NCBI RefSeq assembly: GCF_000685035.1
Contig: NZ_BAYB01000002.1
Location: forward strand, 552,476 to 616,475
From: Paraburkholderia ferrariae NBRC 106233
Lineage (GTDB): Bacteria; Pseudomonadota; Gammaproteobacteria; Burkholderiales; Burkholderiaceae
DNA length: 64,000 bases
Reading direction: 5' to 3'
Below, one piece after another: positions 34,562 to 43,390 of the stretch. The notes under the pieces are model-generated. The model was given only the letters and a program-made list of their open reading frames with translations, was not told where the DNA came from and did not search any database. The position numbers and the translations under genes were made by a program. Positions within the stretch are counted from its first letter, which is position 1, and the number at the start of each line of letters is the position of its first letter.

Positions 34562-35230
34562 GCGCGAGGCAGGGCCATTGGGGTAATGCCGCATCGGGGT
34601 AATACTGCGTGGGGAGCTGTCAACGCGGAATGAATGCCGGACGTTGATGGTCAATAAAGGGATTGCATGACGCATGCGTACCCGAATGCGGCGCAAAAAG
34701 CTGTATTGAACCGATTGCGTTATTCGTCTCGCATGCACCATGACGGAACATGGCAATGGCCGTATTCGATGGATTGAGGTTTGCGTGAATGGATTGCAAA
34801 TGTGGATTTGTGTTAACGGCAAATCGTTTTTCCCCCATTGAAACAGCGCCTTGTATCCGGACAGCGACAGTGCCATTACACGTTCATGACAAGGCGGCGC
34901 GGAAAACGGCACAATGCCCCTTGCCTGCACCAGCCCGGGCGCTTGCGGCGCCGGCGGCCGATGTTGCAGGAATCAGGCGCAGGCAGCACGATTGGCATCA
35001 TCGTTCGAATATTTGGAGTATCGTTACTCTTCCGCAATGCAGTGAAGGCATCCCGAAAACGTTCGGGCCAGCCTCGGCTCCGCAGATGGCGTTGATGCCG
35101 TACCAGCCCGGCAATGGGCGCATACCGGCTTTGACGCAGATTTTTTTTGGCAGTGGTGGGTAGTTCACGGGTCCATTTCGTATTGCGTGGGCCGTCAATT
35201 CAAGAAAACTGTGACAACAGGAGAAACTGC
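34562..35230. other. Long intergenic region upstream of the BON gene
   Basis: 669 bp with no convincing gene; open frames here lack ribosome sites and conserved features. GC is lower than average between about 34640 and 34880. GGGGTAAT is repeated near 34580 and 34597, and GGATTG occurs several times between 34660 and 34800. It may hold the promoter and a long leader of the BON gene. Confidence 0.5.
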
Positions 35231-35626
35231 ATGAAGGCAATTCAGGCATTCAAACTGGCTGCCGGCACGATGCTGGTCGCCGCTTCGCTTCAGGTCTATG
35301 CGCAGGACGCATCGGCACCGGCCGCTGCCACGGCAGCGAGCGGCCCGACGACTGCCGCCAAGCAGCAGTACAACGAGTCGAAGGCGCAATACAAGTCGGC
35401 GAAGGCCGCTAACCGTGCGCTCGCCCGCAAGGTGCGCGCGGCGCTCGCGAAGGACAAGGACGTCAGCGTGGCGAACATCACCGTGCGCGCGAAGGACGGC
35501 GCCGTGACCCTGCAAGGCACCGTGCCGGAGCAGCCGCAAGTCGATCGCGCTACGGAAGTTGCCAAGGGCGTTGCCGGCGTGACCTCCGTGAAGAACGCGC
35601 TGACGATCCGTCCGGTCGGGACCTGA
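35231..35626 (+). CDS. Periplasmic BON-domain protein
   Basis: 131 residues. A signal peptide ends LQVYA before QDASAPAAAT; after a Lys/Ala-rich helix (about 45-75) there is a BON domain (about 65-128: KVRAALAKDKDVSVANITVR, DGAVTLQGTVPEQPQVDRAT, GVAGVTSVKNALTI). BON domains bind membranes or phospholipids and protect the envelope (OsmY-like). AGGAG lies just before ATG 35231. It has tandem hairpins downstream. Confidence 0.88.
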   Translation: MKAIQAFKLAAGTMLVAASLQVYAQDASAPAAATAASGPTTAAKQQYNESKAQYKSAKAANRALARKVRAALAKDKDVSVANITVRAKDGAVTLQGTVPEQPQVDRATEVAKGVAGVTSVKNALTIRPVGT

Positions 35627-35645
35627 TCGCCAGATCGCAAGTTAG

Positions 35646-35666
35646 CGCATACCCCAAGGGTATGCG
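35646..35666 (+). terminator. First hairpin after the BON gene
   Basis: CGCATACCC-CAA-GGGTATGCG, a 9-bp perfect stem without a T-run. Confidence 0.5.
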
Positions 35667-35669
35667 TCA

Positions 35670-35713
35670 GGCCGCACAGGCAGTCCGTTTTCGGGCTACC
35701 TGTGCGGCCTTTT
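35670..35713 (+). terminator. Rho-independent terminator of the BON gene
   Basis: GGCCGCACAGG / CCTGTGCGGCC, an 11-bp stem with an 18-nt loop followed by TTTT. Confidence 0.75.
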
Positions 35714-35743
35714 CACAGGGTCGTTTCCTGAGGTTTCCTGACT

Positions 35744-36697
35744 TCAGGGCTCGATGTAGTGCATCTGCGGCGACTCGCCGAGCAACAGCTGCTGGTTCGC
35801 ATCGGCGGCGGCCCGCAGGTAGTCCCACAGCGAGGTGATGCGCCGCAGCTTGCGCAGGTCTTCGCGGCTGCACAGCCAGAAGCGCCGCGTCACCACGATC
35901 TCGTCGGGCAGGATCGCAACGAGGCGCGGGTCCGGCTCGGCCATGAAGCAGGGCAGAATGGCGAGCGCGCTGCCTTGCAGCGCGGCATGGTACTGCGCAA
36001 TGACGCTGGTGCTGCACAGGCTCGCCATGACGTTGGGCACCGTGCGCTCCAGATAGAGCAGTTCGTGGCTGAACGCGAGATCGGCGACATAGCTGATGAA
36101 CGCGTGGCGCCGCAGATCGGCCGCCGTGCGGATGCGCGGATGGCGTGTCAGATAGTCGGGTGTCCCATACAGCTTGAGCCGGTAGTCCGTGAGCTTCGTA
36201 TAGACGTACTGGCCGCGCTCGGGCCGCTCCAGCATGATCGCGAGATCGGCTTCGCGCTTCGAGAGACTCACGAAGTGCGGCACCGGCAGCAGATCGATCG
36301 ACATGTCCGGGTGCTTGCCCGAAAAGCGCGCGAGCTGCGGCGCGAGAAAGAAGCACCCGAAGCCCTCCGTCGAACCCACCCGCACCTGCCCCGATAACGA
36401 CTGCGCGCCCAGCGCGAACTGCTCGCTGGCGGACTGGACCGTGGTTTCGATCGTGTCTGCATAGGCCAGCAGCTTTTGTCCTTCCGCGGTCAGCACGAAG
36501 CCCCCCGCGCGCGACTTGTCGAACAGCACCGTCCCAAGCGCCGTTTCCAGTTCGCGCACGCGGCGCGCGACCGTGGTGTGATCCACGCCCAGCCGCTTCG
36601 CCGCGGCGCTGGCGCGCTGCGTGCGGGCCACCTCCAGGAAGTAGCGCAGGTCGTCCCAGTTGAGTGTCTCCAGTTTGCTCGTTGTGTTTTTTTGCAT
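35744..36697 (-). CDS. LysR regulator of the mmsA/mmsB cluster
   Basis: 317 residues. The HTH reads WDDLRYFLEVARTQRASAAA then RLGVDHTTVARRVRELETAL, a LysR subtype with DHTTV in the recognition helix. The effector domain runs about 95-300. It is divergent, by 116 bp, from the MHS transporter/mmsA/mmsB operon and presumably activates it. In pseudomonads, LysR proteins with this job respond to 3-hydroxypropionate or 3-hydroxyisobutyrate; that link is inference here. Confidence 0.9.
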   Translation of the reverse strand: MQKNTTSKLETLNWDDLRYFLEVARTQRASAAAKRLGVDHTTVARRVRELETALGTVLFDKSRAGGFVLTAEGQKLLAYADTIETTVQSASEQFALGAQSLSGQVRVGSTEGFGCFFLAPQLARFSGKHPDMSIDLLPVPHFVSLSKREADLAIMLERPERGQYVYTKLTDYRLKLYGTPDYLTRHPRIRTAADLRRHAFISYVADLAFSHELLYLERTVPNVMASLCSTSVIAQYHAALQGSALAILPCFMAEPDPRLVAILPDEIVVTRRFWLCSREDLRKLRRITSLWDYLRAAADANQQLLLGESPQMHYIEP

Positions 36698-36813
36698 ATC
36701 GGATGGGCTTTTTCGTCTCTATACCGTGGATATTCGAATAAATATACTCGTTCGCAGACGTCGGGGCAGCCCGCTTCGCAGGCGCCCGGCTACAACAAGG
36801 ACGGAGACAGACG

Positions 36814-38127
36814 ATGCACATGCAGTCCACCCCCCAGAGGGCGGCAGTGGCCGCCCCCGTTGCGCGGCGCGCCCGCGACTATCTGCTGGCAGGCTGGGCC
36901 AGCATGGCCGGCACGACGATCGAGTGGTACGACTTTTTCCTCTACGGCACCGCGGCCGCACTCGTTTTCAACAAGATCTTCTTTCCCACGCTCGACCCCA
37001 TCCTCGGCACGCTCGCCGCGTTCGCGACCTACGGTGTGGGTTTTATCGGCCGGCCGATGGGCGGCATCGTGTTCGGCCACTTCGGCGACCGTATCGGGCG
37101 CAAGTCCATGCTGCTCGCCACGCTCTTGCTGATGGGCATTCCCAGCATGGCGATCGGGCTGATCCCTTCGTATCAGAGCATTGGCTACTGGGCCGCGGCG
37201 CTGCTCGTGGCGATGCGTTTCCTGCAGGGCATGGCCGTGGGCGGCGAGTGGGGCGGCGCGGTGCTGATGGCCGTCGAGCATGCGCCGCGCGGCCGCAAAG
37301 GTTTCTTCGGCAGCCTGCCGCAGACGGGCGTGGGCTTCGGCCTGATCCTCTCCTCGCTCGCGATGGCGGCCGTCACGGCGCTGCCCGAAGCCGACCTGCT
37401 GGCATGGGGCTGGCGCGTGCCGTTCCTCGCCAGCATCCTGCTCGTGCTGATTGGCTGGGTGATCCGCGTGCGGGTGCCCGAATCGCCCGACTTCGAACGC
37501 ATGAAGCAGAGCGGCCAGCCGGTGCAGGCGCCGGTGCTCGAAGTGCTGCGCCGCCAGCCGCGCGAACTGCTCATCATCATCGGCGCGCGCACGGCGGAGA
37601 ACACCTGGTTTTATCTGGTGGTGGCGTTCGCGCTGGCCTATGCTGCTAATCAGCTGAAGATCCCGAAAGCCGCGATTCTGCACGCGATCACCGCAGGCGC
37701 CGTGCTCTCGCTCGCGACAATGCCGTTTTGCGGCTGGCTGAGCGACCGCGTGGGCCAGAAGCGCCTGTTTATCGCCGGCCTCGTGATCATGGGGCTGTTC
37801 GTGGCGCCGTTCTTTGCGATGCTCGAAACGCTGCATCCCATGACGGTGTGGTGGGCGATGGTGCTGGGCGTGGGCGTGGTGTTTCCGATTCTCTACGCGC
37901 CCGAATCGCAGCTCTTCGCCGCGCAGTTTCCCGCGCAGATCCGCTATAGCGGGATCTCGCTGTCCGTGCAGGTGGCGGGCGTGCTGGGCGGCGGCGTCGC
38001 GCCGATGATCGCGACCGCGCTGCTCGCATCCGGCGGCGGCAAGCCCCACTACGTGGTGGCCTATATGGTGGCGCTGGCGGTCGTCGCGCTCGTCTGCACG
38101 CTGCTCATGCGTTCGCATCACGACTGA
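36814..38127 (+). CDS. MFS transporter, metabolite:H+ symporter (MHS) family
   Basis: 437 residues, 12 transmembrane helices. The MHS hallmarks are TTIEWYDFFLYGTAAALVF in helix 1, GRPMGGIVFGHFGDRIGRK and FLQGMAVGGEWGGAVLM. MHS carriers import carboxylates such as shikimate, citrate, proline betaine or hydroxy-acids. It lies 86 bp before mmsA on the same strand, so it is likely the uptake step for the substrate degraded by MmsA and MmsB. A second possible ATG lies six bases into the gene. Confidence 0.88.
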   Translation: MHMQSTPQRAAVAAPVARRARDYLLAGWASMAGTTIEWYDFFLYGTAAALVFNKIFFPTLDPILGTLAAFATYGVGFIGRPMGGIVFGHFGDRIGRKSMLLATLLLMGIPSMAIGLIPSYQSIGYWAAALLVAMRFLQGMAVGGEWGGAVLMAVEHAPRGRKGFFGSLPQTGVGFGLILSSLAMAAVTALPEADLLAWGWRVPFLASILLVLIGWVIRVRVPESPDFERMKQSGQPVQAPVLEVLRRQPRELLIIIGARTAENTWFYLVVAFALAYAANQLKIPKAAILHAITAGAVLSLATMPFCGWLSDRVGQKRLFIAGLVIMGLFVAPFFAMLETLHPMTVWWAMVLGVGVVFPILYAPESQLFAAQFPAQIRYSGISLSVQVAGVLGGGVAPMIATALLASGGGKPHYVVAYMVALAVVALVCTLLMRSHHD

Positions 38128-38213
38128 ATAGTGAATCGTATTCCTGATTATCCGGCGCGGCCCGCGCAGTTGCCGGGACCCGGACCCTTCCAACCCATGC
38201 GAGAGAGCTCAAG

Positions 38214-39740
38214 ATGAACGCAGTCACCCAGGCATCGAATGCCCATGTCCCCACCGTCAAGCTGTTGATCGACGGCGAGTTCGTCGAGTCGAAGACGAAC
38301 GAATGGCGCGACATCGTCAATCCGGCCACCCAGGAAGTGCTGGCGCGCGTGCCCTTCGCCACCGTCGCCGAAGTCGATGCGGCCGTGCAGAGCGCGCAGG
38401 CCGCCTTCGCGACCTGGAAGAGCACGTCGATCGGCGCGCGCCTGCGCATCATGCTGAAATTCCAGGCGCTGATACGCGAGAACATGGGGCGCATCGCGAA
38501 GACGCTCACGGCCGAGCAGGGCAAGACGCTGCCCGATGCCGAAGGCGATATTTTCCGCGGCCTCGAAGTGGTCGAGCATGCCTGCTCGATCGGCACGCTG
38601 CAGCAGGGCGGTTTTGCCGAGAACGTGGCGGGCGGCGTGGACACCTACACGCTGCAGCAGCCGCTGGGCGTATGCGCGGGCATCACGCCGTTCAATTTCC
38701 CCGCCATGATTCCGCTCTGGATGTTCCCCATGGCGATCGTGTGCGGCAACACCTTCGTACTCAAGCCTTCGGAACAGGACCCGCTCTCGACGATGGAACT
38801 CGTCGAACTCGCGCTCGAAGCCGGCGTGCCGAAGGGCGTGCTCAACGTCGTGCACGGCGGCAAGGAAGTGGTCGATGCGATCTGCTCGCACCCGCTCGTC
38901 AAGGCCATTTCGTTTGTGGGTTCGACCGCGGTGGGCACGCACGTTTATCGTCTCGGCAGCGAGCACGGCAAGCGCGTGCAGTCGATGATGGGCGCGAAGA
39001 ACCACGCCGTGGTGCTGCCCGACGCGAACCGCGAGCAGGCCATCAACGCGCTCGTCGGCGCGGCGTTCGGCGCCGCGGGCCAGCGCTGCATGGCGACTTC
39101 GGTGGTCGTGCTGGTGGGCGCGGCGCAACAGTGGCTGCCCGATCTCGTCGAAAAGGCGAAGACGCTCAAGGTCAACGCCGGGCACGAATCGGGCACCGAT
39201 GTGGGCCCCGTGGTCTCGCGCACGGCGAAGGCACGCATCCTGGGGCTGATCGAAACGGGCGTGAAGCAGGGCGCCACGCTTGCGCTCGACGGGCGCGACG
39301 TGAAAGTGAAGGGCTACGAGGACGGCAACTTCGTCGGGCCGACGGTGTTCACGAACGTGAAGACCGATATGGACATCTACACGCAGGAGATCTTCGGGCC
39401 GGTGCTCGTGGTGCTCACCGCGGCGAATCTCGACGAGGCCATCGCGCTCGTCAACGCCAATCCGTTCGGCAACGGCGTGGGCCTCTTCACGCAGAGCGGC
39501 GCGGCGGCGCGCAAGTTCCAGAGCGAGATCGACATCGGCCAGGTGGGCATCAACATTCCGATTCCGGTGCCGGTGCCGTACTTCAGCTTCACGGGCTCGC
39601 GCGGCTCGAAGCTCGGCGACCTCGGCCCCTACGGCAAGCAGGTCGTGCAGTTCTACACGCAGACGAAAACCGTTACGTCACGCTGGTTCGACGACGCCAC
39701 GGTCAGCGACGGCGTGAACACCACCATCAGCCTGCGCTGA
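38214..39740 (+). CDS. mmsA: CoA-acylating methylmalonate-semialdehyde dehydrogenase
   Basis: Oxidises methylmalonate semialdehyde to propionyl-CoA, or malonate semialdehyde to acetyl-CoA, with NAD and CoA and loss of CO2. 508 residues. Diagnostic blocks: [44 protein letters not shown] and the catalytic [10 protein letters not shown] with Cys292; the tail [19 protein letters not shown] is typical of MmsA. GAGAGAG-type ribosome site. mmsB follows after 18 bp. Confidence 0.96.
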   Translation: MNAVTQASNAHVPTVKLLIDGEFVESKTNEWRDIVNPATQEVLARVPFATVAEVDAAVQSAQAAFATWKSTSIGARLRIMLKFQALIRENMGRIAKTLTAEQGKTLPDAEGDIFRGLEVVEHACSIGTLQQGGFAENVAGGVDTYTLQQPLGVCAGITPFNFPAMIPLWMFPMAIVCGNTFVLKPSEQDPLSTMELVELALEAGVPKGVLNVVHGGKEVVDAICSHPLVKAISFVGSTAVGTHVYRLGSEHGKRVQSMMGAKNHAVVLPDANREQAINALVGAAFGAAGQRCMATSVVVLVGAAQQWLPDLVEKAKTLKVNAGHESGTDVGPVVSRTAKARILGLIETGVKQGATLALDGRDVKVKGYEDGNFVGPTVFTNVKTDMDIYTQEIFGPVLVVLTAANLDEAIALVNANPFGNGVGLFTQSGAAARKFQSEIDIGQVGINIPIPVPVPYFSFTGSRGSKLGDLGPYGKQVVQFYTQTKTVTSRWFDDATVSDGVNTTISLR

Positions 39741-39758
39741 ACGACAGGAGACACGCGT

Positions 39759-40649
39759 ATGAAGATCGGTTTCATCGGGCTGGGACATATGGGCGCGCCC
39801 ATGGCGCTCAATCTGCTCAAGGCGGGGCATACGCTGGTCGTGTTCGACCTGAGCGAGACGGCCATGCAGACGCTCGCCGAAGCGGGCGCCACGCGCGCCG
39901 CCTCGCCGAAGGCGGCTGCTTCAGGTGCCGAATGGGTCGTGACGATGCTGCCCGCGGCGGCCCACGTGCGCAGCGTGCTGACGGCCGAGGACGGCGTGCT
40001 CGCGGGTATCGGCCGGGGCGTGACCATTATCGACTCCAGCACGATCGATCCCACGAGCGCGCGCGAATTCGCAGCGCTCGCGGCGGCGCGCGGCAACACC
40101 TTTGTCGATGCGCCGGTGTCCGGCGGCACGGGCGGCGCGGTGGCCGGCACGCTGACGTTCATGGTGGGCGGCAGTGCCGCCGCGTACGAGAGCGTGAAGC
40201 CGGTGCTCTCGGGCATGGGCAAGAACATCGTCCATTGCGGCGACACGGGCACGGGGCAGGTTGCGAAGATCTGCAATAACCTCGTGCTCGGTGTCACGAT
40301 GGCGGGCGTTGCGGAGGCGATGGCGCTGGGCGAGGCGCTCGGCATCGATCCCAAGGTGCTGGGCGGCATCATGAACACTTCCACCGGCCGCTGCTGGAGT
40401 TCGGATACCTACAATCCGTATCCGGGCGTGATCGAGACGGCGCCTTCCACACGCGGCTATGCGGGGGGCTTCGGCACCGATCTCATGCTGAAGGACCTTG
40501 GTCTCGCCACCGATGCCGCGAAGGGCGTGCATCAGCCGGCGTTCATGGGCGCGATCGCGCAGCAGCTCTATCAGGCCATGAGCAGCCGTGGCGACGGCAA
40601 GCTCGACTTTTCCGCGGTGATCAAGCTGTACCGCGGCGAGAAGGGCTAG
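39759..40649 (+). CDS. mmsB: 3-hydroxyisobutyrate dehydrogenase
   Basis: NAD-dependent beta-hydroxyacid dehydrogenase, 296 residues, converting 3-hydroxyisobutyrate to methylmalonate semialdehyde, the step before MmsA in valine breakdown. It shows the dinucleotide site IGFIGLGHMGAPMA, the substrate site DAPVSGGTGGA, the catalytic Lys in GTGQVAKICNN and KDLGLATDAA. Because of its operon with an MHS importer and a LysR, 3-hydroxypropionate is an alternative substrate. AGGAG lies before the ATG. Confidence 0.95.
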   Translation: MKIGFIGLGHMGAPMALNLLKAGHTLVVFDLSETAMQTLAEAGATRAASPKAAASGAEWVVTMLPAAAHVRSVLTAEDGVLAGIGRGVTIIDSSTIDPTSAREFAALAAARGNTFVDAPVSGGTGGAVAGTLTFMVGGSAAAYESVKPVLSGMGKNIVHCGDTGTGQVAKICNNLVLGVTMAGVAEAMALGEALGIDPKVLGGIMNTSTGRCWSSDTYNPYPGVIETAPSTRGYAGGFGTDLMLKDLGLATDAAKGVHQPAFMGAIAQQLYQAMSSRGDGKLDFSAVIKLYRGEKG

Positions 40650-40658
40650 GAAGACCGG

Positions 40659-40686
40659 GCGGCCCGCAACCCGGGTTGCGGGCCGC
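40659..40686. terminator. Perfect 28-bp palindrome between convergent mmsB and squalene synthase genes
   Basis: Two 14-bp arms (GCGGCCCGCAACCC and GGGTTGCGGGCCGC) with no loop bases. It sits 10 bp after mmsB and 38 bp past the stop of the converging gene. There is no T-run; it may act as a bidirectional Rho-type stop or processing site. Confidence 0.55.
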
Positions 40687-40723
40687 TCGTGATTTCGTTC
40701 GCGCCGCAAAACCCTAAGCAATC

Positions 40724-41779
40724 CTAATGCTTGAGGCGCGCCTCGACGCGCGCGATGAGGCGCCGGAACCAGCGCTCGAGCAGCGTGTTGGACGGAGCGA
40801 GCAGCGTGGAGCAGGCGAGGATGCGATAGACGTCGTTGCGCGTCACCTTCGACGTGCGCGCGGGATCGAGCCATGCCTCGTTCGCCACGAGCCTTTCGAG
40901 CGTTTCGAGTCCGATCAGGATCGGCCACAGGCAGGCGAGCCGCAGCCGCAGCGAAAGGCGAGGCAGCGCGAACGTGTAGTCGATCGCGGCGCGAAAGTGA
41001 TCGAGCGCAATGCGCACGAGCTCGAACAGAATGCCGCGCGCCCGCGCGGATGCGCCGGGCTCCAGCAGATCGCGGGCGCCCAGGCCCGCCTGCGCGAGCA
41101 TCGAAGCGGGCAGATAGCAGCGGCCGATGCGCAGATCCTTGCCGCAGTCGCGCAGCACGTTCACCATCTGCAGGGCCTTGCCGAAGCGCACGCCGCGCCG
41201 GTACATCGTTTCCCGCAAGGCCGGATCGAGCGTGCCGGGCAGGTGCCTGTAGGTCATCTTCGTCCAGAATTCGCCCACGCAGCCCGCCACCAGATAGGTG
41301 TAGCGGTCGAGGTCGTCCCACGTGGCGAGCGCCTGGATCTCGCCCGAACGTTCGTCGGGAAAGGTGCGCAGATCGAATTCCATGCCTTCGGTGAGCGTGG
41401 TCACGATCTCGCGGACGGCGGCGCGGTCGGCATCGTCGAGTTGTGCGAGCACGTCCAGCGCGCTGCCCAGCGACTCCAGCAGCAGCTTTTCGTCCGACTG
41501 GGTCTGCTGGCCCGCCACTTCGGCGGCGATGCGCGCGAGCCCGGCGTCGTCGTCCGTGACGCCGTTCACGCGCTCGCGCAGCGTGAGCAATTGCGCGAGG
41601 CGCCGGGTCGGGGGAATCAGCGCGGTATCGGCGATCGTGTCCGCGGCGCGGGCCAGCAGATACGCCTCGCCCACCGGATCGCGCATGCCCGCCGGGAGCA
41701 CGCGCAGCGTCAGGTAGAACGATCGGGAAACGCCTTTGAGCAACGGGCCGAGCAGGAAGGCCCGGTTAGAATTCTGCAT
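40724..41779 (-). CDS. Squalene/phytoene synthase family protein
   Basis: 351 residues. Both Asp-rich motifs of head-to-head prenyl synthases are present: ARAADTIAD (Asp47-Asp51) and NVLRDCGKD, with GRCYLPASML after the second. It condenses two farnesyl (or geranylgeranyl) diphosphates. The length and the LRDCGKDLRIGRCYLP block fit a full-length squalene synthase, so hopanoid precursor supply is the most likely role. No other hopanoid gene is adjacent apart from the distant HpnL-like protein at 11203. It is divergent from the next gene by 74 bp. Confidence 0.85.
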   Translation of the reverse strand: MQNSNRAFLLGPLLKGVSRSFYLTLRVLPAGMRDPVGEAYLLARAADTIADTALIPPTRRLAQLLTLRERVNGVTDDDAGLARIAAEVAGQQTQSDEKLLLESLGSALDVLAQLDDADRAAVREIVTTLTEGMEFDLRTFPDERSGEIQALATWDDLDRYTYLVAGCVGEFWTKMTYRHLPGTLDPALRETMYRRGVRFGKALQMVNVLRDCGKDLRIGRCYLPASMLAQAGLGARDLLEPGASARARGILFELVRIALDHFRAAIDYTFALPRLSLRLRLACLWPILIGLETLERLVANEAWLDPARTSKVTRNDVYRILACSTLLAPSNTLLERWFRRLIARVEARLKH

Positions 41780-41853
41780 GTCGGAGAAGCGGCGGCAAGG
41801 GACGGATCGAACGAGAGCCGCATTGTATCGTGGACGTAAGGAGGCCAGCGCCC

Positions 41854-42570
41854 GTGCGCTTCGAGAAGGCGTTTTTCGATCTGCAGGTCCGCTTCGCCCT
41901 GGCTGCGGTGCGTATCGCCGGGGTGCCGCTCGAACGCGCGCTGCTCGACTACACCAATCTCTATGTGCGCTTCGGCGCCGGCCGCGAGTTCGATCCGGAG
42001 CATCCGCTCTGGGCTGGCTATCTGGAAGGCGTGGGCGCCGCGCGCGATGTTGTCGCCTGGACCTGGCAGTATCTCCAGCAGTGCCCCATGCACCTGGGCG
42101 CGCCGCGCGTGGTTGCGTCGCGCGGCTGCTTTTCGTACGAGCCTGCGGGCGAGGGCGCGGTTCGCCTGCATTTCGATGGACGCATTCCGGGCGACGCGTC
42201 GCCGCTTGCGGCCGCGCAGGCACTCGTGCGACGCGGCGAACTGCGCGCGCTGTTCGCGCTTCTGCGCGAGCACGCGGGCGGCACCGATCCGCTCGTGTAC
42301 GGGACATCGTGGCTCTACAACCTTGACGCTTACCGGCGCCTCTTTCCCGCGGCCTATCTTACTGGCGCGCAGCCCGTTGCACGATTGCGGGCGCTTTCGC
42401 TGTGGGGGCAGTGCGTCGACCGGCATGGGCGTCTGCGTGTGGCGGTTGCCGACGAGATCATGAAACGGGCTTCGCGGCTGGGCAAAGGCGACGGTCTCGA
42501 AGCGTGCTTTCCGTTACAGGCACTGGCGGTTATGGCGCCAGCCCCGGTTTTTTATGAAGACCTGGCATGA
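41854..42570 (+). CDS. Conserved hypothetical protein
   Basis: 238 residues, soluble, no signal peptide: RFEKAFFDLQVRFALAAVRI, then LLDYTNLYVRFGAGREFDPEHPLWAGYLEG, and later GTSWLYNLDAYRRLFPAAYL. I do not recognise the family. GTG 41854 is taken as the start because AAGGAGG lies nine bases upstream; an in-frame GTG at 41830 precedes that ribosome site and is unlikely. It is divergent from the squalene synthase with room for only short promoters, hinting at joint control. Confidence 0.72.
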   Translation: MRFEKAFFDLQVRFALAAVRIAGVPLERALLDYTNLYVRFGAGREFDPEHPLWAGYLEGVGAARDVVAWTWQYLQQCPMHLGAPRVVASRGCFSYEPAGEGAVRLHFDGRIPGDASPLAAAQALVRRGELRALFALLREHAGGTDPLVYGTSWLYNLDAYRRLFPAAYLTGAQPVARLRALSLWGQCVDRHGRLRVAVADEIMKRASRLGKGDGLEACFPLQALAVMAPAPVFYEDLA

Positions 42571-42904
42571 TCGGAACCCTTCGATTTCATTGTTCCGGGA
42601 TGGGGCAATCCGGCAGATGCAATAGAAAGCAATTTGTCAGGAATAGTGGCGCTTACCATTACAGATCATTCCTGTCAGCCAGAAAGGGCTCCGGACCGAT
42701 TTGGATAAAAGAAATGAAAATGAATTGAAAATGAAAGGTTTAATGATCAGACTACGGAGTTTAAGCACTGGACAATGCCGCCACATCCCCCCTATACTGC
42801 CTCGCTAAATATTTGTGCAAGTCATGGTTGTGGCAGTGTCGTAACGGTATGCGCGGCGGCGCCACACTATACTTCGCCGATGGTTTTGTCCCGGAGCGCC
42901 TTTC
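42571..42904. other. AT-rich intergenic region
   Basis: 334 bp with no gene. Markedly AT-rich around 42700-42750, where the word GAAAATGAA repeats (near 42713 and 42728). CTATACT near 42793 could be a -10 element for the next gene, about 110 bp downstream. Confidence 0.4.
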
Positions 42905-43303
42905 ATGTCTTCGTCCACGGCTCTCGCCATCGATTCGCTGAGCGGCTTCGAGCTGACTGCAGACGGCCAGTACCTGATGTTGAACAGCAATCAGCCCGAG
43001 CCTGTGGCGCTGCATTGCTCGGTCATGCATGAGCTGCTTGCCGCGCTGTCGAATGCGATTGGCCGGTCCGAGCGTATCCGCCAGAAGGCGGCGGGCGCGA
43101 AGTTTGCCATGCCTTGCGAGGCGTGGGAGATTGGCCGCGAATCGGGCACCGTGCAGCATCTGGTGATGAGCTTTCGCCTGCCGGGCGGTGCGGAACTGTC
43201 GTTCCGCCTGCATCCGTCACAGGCCGCGCACATGACCGAAGTGCTCTCGCTTGCAACGGGGCTCGCGACGATCAACCGTCCGGGCGGCGTGAGCATGCAG
43301 TAA
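42905..43303 (+). CDS. Conserved hypothetical protein upstream of bamA
   Basis: 132 residues, no signal peptide. It begins MSSSTALAIDSLSGFELTAD, continues PVALHCSVMHELLAALSNAI and ends in a beta-rich part (VQHLVMSFRLPGGAELSFRL). Family not recognised. GGAG lies about eight bases before the ATG. A hairpin with T-run separates it from the BamA gene 87 bp later. Confidence 0.7.
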   Translation: MSSSTALAIDSLSGFELTADGQYLMLNSNQPEPVALHCSVMHELLAALSNAIGRSERIRQKAAGAKFAMPCEAWEIGRESGTVQHLVMSFRLPGGAELSFRLHPSQAAHMTEVLSLATGLATINRPGGVSMQ

Positions 43304-43339
43304 AAACGCAGTGAACGCGCGACGCGCCGCGTCGTTCCG

Positions 43340-43368
43340 GCCGCGAACGGGTTCGCGGCTTTCTTGTT
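43340..43368 (+). terminator. Terminator-like hairpin 22 bp before bamA
   Basis: GCCGCGAAC-GG-GTTCGCGGC, a 9-bp perfect stem followed by TTTCTTGTT. It ends the preceding gene; because it lies only 22 bases before the BamA start, the BamA promoter must lie within or before it, so an attenuator role is possible. Confidence 0.65.
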
Positions 43369-43390
43369 GGCCTTAAATACAAACTCCTGC

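Noticed and set aside
34620..34838. 72-codon minus-strand frame in the gap before the BON gene
   Set aside because: Composition fits non-coding AT-richer DNA; no ribosome site or family resemblance.
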